Shown: positions 59,063 through 64,000 of the stretch, one piece after another
Layout: each line of letters starts with the position of its first letter
Position numbering within the stretch: position 1 is the first letter of the stretch
NCBI GenBank assembly: GCA_009192285.1
Contig: WBVU01000011.1
Span: 1,794,668-1,858,667 of the forward strand
Source of the DNA: Morchella semilibera
Lineage: Eukaryota; Ascomycota; Pezizomycetes; Pezizales; Morchellaceae
DNA: 64,000 nt
Direction of reading: 5' to 3'
The notes under the pieces: generated by a model
Databases searched by the model: none
What the model saw: the letters and a program-made list of their open reading frames with translations, nothing else
Told to the model about the DNA's origin: nothing
Position numbers and translations under genes: made by a program

Positions 59063-59415
59063 CTCAGGGTGTCGGAAAATGATGCACATTCAATGATTTA
59101 TCAACCACCAGATGGTTACATGCCACATCAGGTTATTTCCGGGTTAAGTTAGTCTTATTGTGACTAGGAACTAAAAAAAAAAGAGTCTGTTATAAATTCT
59201 TTTCTGTGACCTTCACCACTTATTTTTACTACCTTGCAGTGACTTCTTCCCTGTGGGGCAAACCTTTAGTATCCAGACATCTCTAGATACATTCTAGGCA
59301 ATAAAAAAAAGGGAATATATACTCGAAACTCCCACCTAGAAAGTATTTTGGGTTGAGGTACTTGGGCGTATTTAGGCGTTAAGTCAAAATGTGCATCACT
59401 TTCCAACACCCTGGG
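59063..59415. mobile_element. Mariner-like MITE, 353 bp, TA-flanked
   Basis: Inverted repeats of 28 bp (59063-59090 and 59388-59415), with consensus start CYCAGGGTGTYGGAAARTGA, match with three differences, all transitions. TA lies at both edges (59061-59062 and 59416-59417). The CAGGGTGT-type end is common in Tc1/mariner elements. The interior has no transposase, so the element is non-autonomous. Confidence 0.85.
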
Positions 59416-59417
59416 TA

Positions 59418-62400
59418 CATGTAGTAATACCGCGCAGTTTTTCGGGATAGATCTATAGGTAAACTGATCCCTAATTACATATAAGTAGCACTTATAATTA
59501 GATCTCGACCTAGCCTATAGGTACATACACGTACTTCTACCTAGAAATAGCTTTTTAGCCCTAGGCCTTTAATAGAGAGGTTTGACTTTACACAGATCAG
59601 CATGAGTTGCGGCCACGTGCGTCTAAAAAATCCAGTTTTCTACCAGCCCCGACCATAAAAATTTTATTTTATAAATTTATAGAATAATCTGTAAAGCCCT
59701 ATCAACACTTTGGGTTCTTTTTTTTTTCCTTTTCTTAAAAGAAAAAAGGTTGACCTCCTAGGTGGGTATAACAATAGGGTATTACGAGCAGTGTTTCTTG
59801 GCTTGGAGATCCGTGCTTGGTTATTGCTAGATTGCAGAGGGGGCGGGCGGAATTGGTACAATTGTACAAAGTTGCCTTATGAACTATGTAGGTTTAGCAC
59901 AGCGACCTTGCCTAGGACCCCCCCCCCCCCCCCAAACCACACCTAACTGGTAAAGAGAGAAGAGAGAGCTCGGCCGTTGAGCATATTATGATAAAGTTGC
60001 AGGCCTAGATATTAAATATATGTATCTATATACATACTGCTGTGAAAGGAAATGCATTGCAATGGATGACAACGCTCTGGCCTGTTGGTAACCAGTGGGA
60101 CTCAGTGGATACATGTATACTACATGTATACTAGAGGCCAACCGTGTTACGAAAGCCTGTAACAAAAAGAATAATGGGATCCAAGATACTTCTTGAAGAG
60201 ATTATGAATCTAGGAGCAATATCGGGCCTGAACATTTGGGTAATCTCGTTCCTAGATCCCATCGGCACTTCTTTTCGTAACTGAAGTGAACTAATAAAAA
60301 TACTAAGACACATACCACACCAAAATCTATAGGGGATGGGCACGAGACTAGTGTTTAGGCGAAGTCTGTAATGCCAAAGAATGTTGGTCAGCCCTGAATA
60401 GAATACGACACTGAATTCACAAGCATCTCTACATGTTGTTGGAGTTACGTACTTGTCTTCATATATTCCAGGAGCCATGTTGCAATTGGACCCTTTTTTA
60501 TATTACAACTACTTCCAAGAATAATAAACGAGAAGAAAAGAAAAGAAAAATAGTATATACATGTAGTATTAAGGGAATGGCTGGTCGTGACTATATAAAC
60601 CACGCGTTTCATGAGACAAGTGTCCCGACCTAATCATAAACGTTAAAGATTCTCCGTCAATTCTTTACTATCCAGGCCGTCTTTCCTATGTACTGAGTTG
60701 TACTCACTTAAAAGGCTTTACAACCACCCAGAGGATTTTCCGGGCCGCCGAGAGGGTTACATACATGTACAGCCGAAAAGTCCTGGCACCCTATTATTAT
60801 TATATTGGGTCTATTCATGAATTGTAGCCCACAAATAACCATTGCTCTTGCGCATACTCAGCAATTAATAGGTATGGCCGCAAAAGATATATCGCAGCTT
60901 TCTCTGACTATGGCCTCGATAAGAGGAGAATTGGAAAGCAGCTAGGACCCCTCATAGTTGGCCTGGGGCGCCAAGTCTTTTTGAACGCGGGTGTATGATC
61001 CCTCAAGCTGTCTGTAAAATGCTGACCCTCTAGGGGGGAGGAGTAAAAGTTGCTAATAGATCGTGTTATCTCCCCTATCAAATAATTGATCTCTCGTACA
61101 TACTCTGACCCTCTATTATGGGGGGGGGGGGGGGAGGGGTCAGCATTGGTAGCTTAAGAGATAGGGCGGATAGGTTGTTATATGACCTTAGATGTACTTA
61201 GTAGTGCACTTATTTGAACTACCCGCAGAGCCTCTAGCTCTCGATCTCCTAGCGACACTAATTATAGCATAGGAACTCTCATAAAAGCCCTATAGCTATT
61301 CGAACCCGATTTACCCCGAGGAAGAATGCAATCCCCGCTGCACACTAACATTAAGTGATCTAAGATGGCTGACCCGGCACTTTTGTTACATATAATCCTA
61401 CGAAGTATGAATTAAAAGACTTAAATATCAAGAACTATACTTATGTACGCATATGCGCCTCGGTTCTTATGTACATATATCCAGAATCTTACGGGTATCT
61501 TCCCGGTCTTCTTGTCGTACTTTTTTCTCAACGTAGACCATTTTAATAGGCAGACACTGCACGGTAATACTACCATACTCTAGTTCATCCAATCTCTATG
61601 CTTTCCTCTTATCAATAGAATCGTTGGCATCCGAGTCGTTACAGAACGGAGCCTTATCGTTTTTCAGAGATCGCGGCTACTCTTGAGAGAACACAGTCCC
61701 CGGTAGAATTACTGCGAAATATATCAGCGCTCAAATAGTGGGTGCTCACTACAAGGGCCAATGACAACCTGGTCACGGGAAAACCCATTTACAAGCTGCA
61801 TATACATGCAGGTCTCGGAAGGAAGCGATGAAAGAGATCCAGGTTTCTGTGTAGGGTGGGTCATGGCTGATTTCTACGAAAAAGGATCTATCTGTTTATT
61901 GCAGGTGTAGATTATATATCAAAGGGGCCAGATCTGGGCAAGGTATGGTAATCTGGAATATGAGTCAACCTACATTGTACTAAAGGACAGTTGGACAATT
62001 AGATTAAGTTAAGAAAGCACTATTTTGTGAGGAATACTGGGGGGGAAAATGACACAGGAAATCTCTTGGAGTCAAACAAGGAATACAACAGGTGACGTTG
62101 AAATAAGCATCCGAATCTGATCAGTGAGATCGGAATCATTTCCTTGCCAAGCCATTCGGTGGTGAAGTGATTCCTTCTACAGTTGTTCAGGTGCAGTGAG
62201 TGATAGACCGATCCCTCCATTTGGGTAAAAACACAGGCAAATTTTATTTTGCTGGCATGTAATAAAACACATATCTGTTTTGTTTTGTTACTGAGTAAAA
62301 ATTAGACCGGTTTTGTTAGCAAATAGATTTTGCCCACGACGGCTCTTAATTCGGGTGACATGTGCAATACCGATTTTGCCGGGATTGGACTGCCGGTAAC

Positions 62401-62418
62401 TATGTATAAATTAATAAT
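59418..62418. other. Gene-free region
   Basis: No credible open frame. It holds a C16 run at 59918-59933, a G15 run at 61120-61134 and scattered ACATGTA motifs. A weak pair of mariner-like ends near 60770 and 60993 is too degraded to call. Confidence 0.55.
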
Positions 62419-62534
62419 GGGACTTTGCGCAAAAGACTCCAGAGTCTTTTTCCACTTGTATGATTGGCTGATGAGAGGATCGGCGCCAATCAGGTTGCCG
62501 GAAAAAGACTCTGGAGTCTTTTGCGAAAAGTCTC
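62419..62534. mobile_element. Foldback MITE, 116 bp, nearly perfect hairpin
   Basis: Arms of 35 bp (62419-62453 and 62500-62534) differ at only two positions; the inner 26 bp are perfect. The arm begins GRGACTTTKCGCAAAAGACT and contains its own palindrome GACTCCAGAGTC. The loop holds another inverted pair (TGATTGGC/GCCAATCA). TAAT occurs at both outer edges (62415-62418 and 62535-62538), a possible 4-bp target duplication that sets it apart from the TA-flanked elements. Confidence 0.8.
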
Positions 62535-62538
62535 TAAT

Positions 62539-64000
62539 ATCTAGATGTATGAGGTACCGTCGTTCACGGGGTAACGACGGATACTGGGTGTTGACACTAA
62601 AGAGAAACGGCCAAGCCAAGTTTGTTTGTTCTTATTGGGCAAAAAGCCCCTGTCCGTCGAAACCCAGTGTCCGTCAATACCCAGTGAGTGACAGTACTCA
62701 ATGGCCGCTTGGCATAAATAATATGTACCATTGCGTCAAACATGCAGCTCTGCATGTCGTCCCAAAATGCATGGCCTTTAGTTAAGATTCAGTCTAAGGC
62801 TGACAGCTCGTGCCTTGGGAAGATGGGGTGGTGTGGTTCCAAATAATTAGGTGATCCGTGCATGTTCATCTCATGTTCATGCCGGCCAAAAGATATTCCA
62901 CCCAACCGCCAGGTCTCCTCGGTTGCGGTAGAAAATCCCATGGGAAGGAATACTTAAACAGGTCTTTCCCTCATCTCTGCGGAGGAAACACACAGAGGGC
63001 CGTGATCGATTTCTTTTCTGCCATCGCACCCCTGGGCTGCAGTGAAGGTGATGCGCCCTACCTGGCGCTCGAAAAATCTGGTATGGAAACCCTTTTCATT
63101 GTTGCCCAGATTTGTGAATCCCGGCTGGGCAGGATGCGTGGGGGGGGCCGGATATTGTGCAACTGGAGATCGTTTGTGGAACCGGGAATTAATTGAGCCT
63201 GGTAAATAAAAAGATCAGACGTGTATGAAAATTGACACACTCCCTCAGTTCGTCCAGTGCATGGGTGCAGGCTCCTCAGCACTGATATCATCTTTTGATA
63301 GTCGAAACACCTATACGCTGACGCAGAGCTGATAGAACGCATATCTGATATCAATAGCTCACGGAAACTACGTTATATTAGCGCAATTAATTATTTAAGA
63401 AGTGACCCGTCAATTGCGATTTGCTGGGTACATGTAGTAGAGTTAAACTACATGTACGTACATTTTACGACTGCAGTACCACCACAGTTTTCCAAGATAT
63501 AGACCATGTCTCCTGGAAAAATGGTAGATTAAATCGATGCCGATTCCAGCACATACCTCCTGCAGCTGTCGATCCTAGCTGTCAACACCGATATATGCCG
63601 ATACTGTAGAAAACGCGTAAACTCAATGAAACTCCCGGATCCCACAATTTCGACTAATCAATCCCTCTATGGAGAGACTATTTCAATACTTGTCGTGGAT
63701 CGAAGGGCCCTCGGTGGGCTTTCTATCTTGCACACGCGATCAGGTAAGATCTACAGTCTTGATTAACTATCCTTCGGCAGTGCTGCAGTAGATCTATAAA
63801 AGGCAATGATATATCTCAATATATTGTCACTCTACCAAGACCGTGGCTACAGCTGCGTAGCATACCAATTGGTGCCTGCCTAGAGCACGGCCAGGTCACT
63901 ATCGCCGTCTCTTTTATGTCTAGCTTCATATAGATTGGAGTAGGTCCCTGGCAGTTCTTGCTTGGCAAAAAAGTTTCGCATGTATGCAAGATGTAAATGT
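62539..64000. other. Gene-free region to window end
   Basis: Open frames here (for example 62858-63196) have no protein-like features I recognise. A loose inverted pair around ACTGGGTGTTGAC (62573-62585) and GTCAATACCCAGT (62672-62684) is present. Confidence 0.5.

Noticed and set aside
60770-60993. Possible degraded MITE with AAAAGTCCTGG / AAAAAGACTTGG ends
   Set aside because: The arms are offset by about five bases and differ at many positions, so the pairing is too weak to call.
62330-62785. 151-codon plus-strand frame
   Set aside because: It runs through the hairpin element at 62419-62534, has no family features and no splice or promoter context.

Overview
The window is nuclear DNA of a filamentous ascomycete. 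Seventeen protein genes can be modelled. Nearly all carry short GT-AG introns of about 50-100 nt, several with fungal TACTAAT/CTGAC-like branch points. The gene set includes fungal-type proteins: a Yap1/Pap1 redox bZIP, Fmp52, Bud22, a DUF2433-like protein and Atg13. Loose intergenic spacing, intron-rich genes and abundant ACATGTA motifs fit an early-diverging Pezizomycotina lineage such as Pezizomycetes. That placement is inference.

Layout. 0.7-2.7 kb: PP2A activator (PTPA/Rrd1) with an APWA-repeat tail. 3.3-5.3 kb: an apparently whole pogo-type DNA transposon with perfect terminal inverted repeats (TIRs), TA target sites and one open transposase frame. 7.8-12.6 kb: a giant coiled-coil protein. 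13.1 kb: intron-containing tRNA-Lys(UUU). 15.3-17.6 kb: Yap1-type bZIP regulator. 17.6-21.6 kb: empty. 21.6-28.0 kb: SPF30-like Tudor splicing factor, GPN3 GTPase and exosome subunit RRP42 (divergent pair), and a small Ala/Pro-rich protein. 28.0-29.9 kb: two tiny foldback elements. 29.9-34.0 kb: NPC1 sterol transporter. About 35.0 kb: a 47-residue Cys-rich small ORF. 36.0-45.8 kb: FMP52, DUF2433/metallophosphatase-like protein, TRM7 and BUD22 (divergent pair), complex I NDUFS3. 46.7-51.6 kb: NOT4, whose C-terminal third lies in an open frame after a 756-nt intron. 54.8-58.1 kb: ATG13. 58.1-64 kb: gene-free, with a CT minisatellite and two foldback elements.

The genes are housekeeping and do not form a metabolic cluster. 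RNA and translation dominate: SPF30, RRP42, TRM7, BUD22, NOT4 and GPN3 (RNA polymerase II assembly). Others act in TORC1/PP2A/autophagy signalling (Rrd1, Atg13), oxidative stress and respiration (Yap1, NDUFS3) and sterol traffic (NPC1). I found no new multi-gene system. The unusual material is the intact transposon with an in-frame minisatellite, the TA-flanked foldback elements, the split NOT4 gene, the small Cys-rich ORF and the palindromic motif that fills intergenic DNA. All gene models were made by eye from splice signals and recalled family features; no searches were run.
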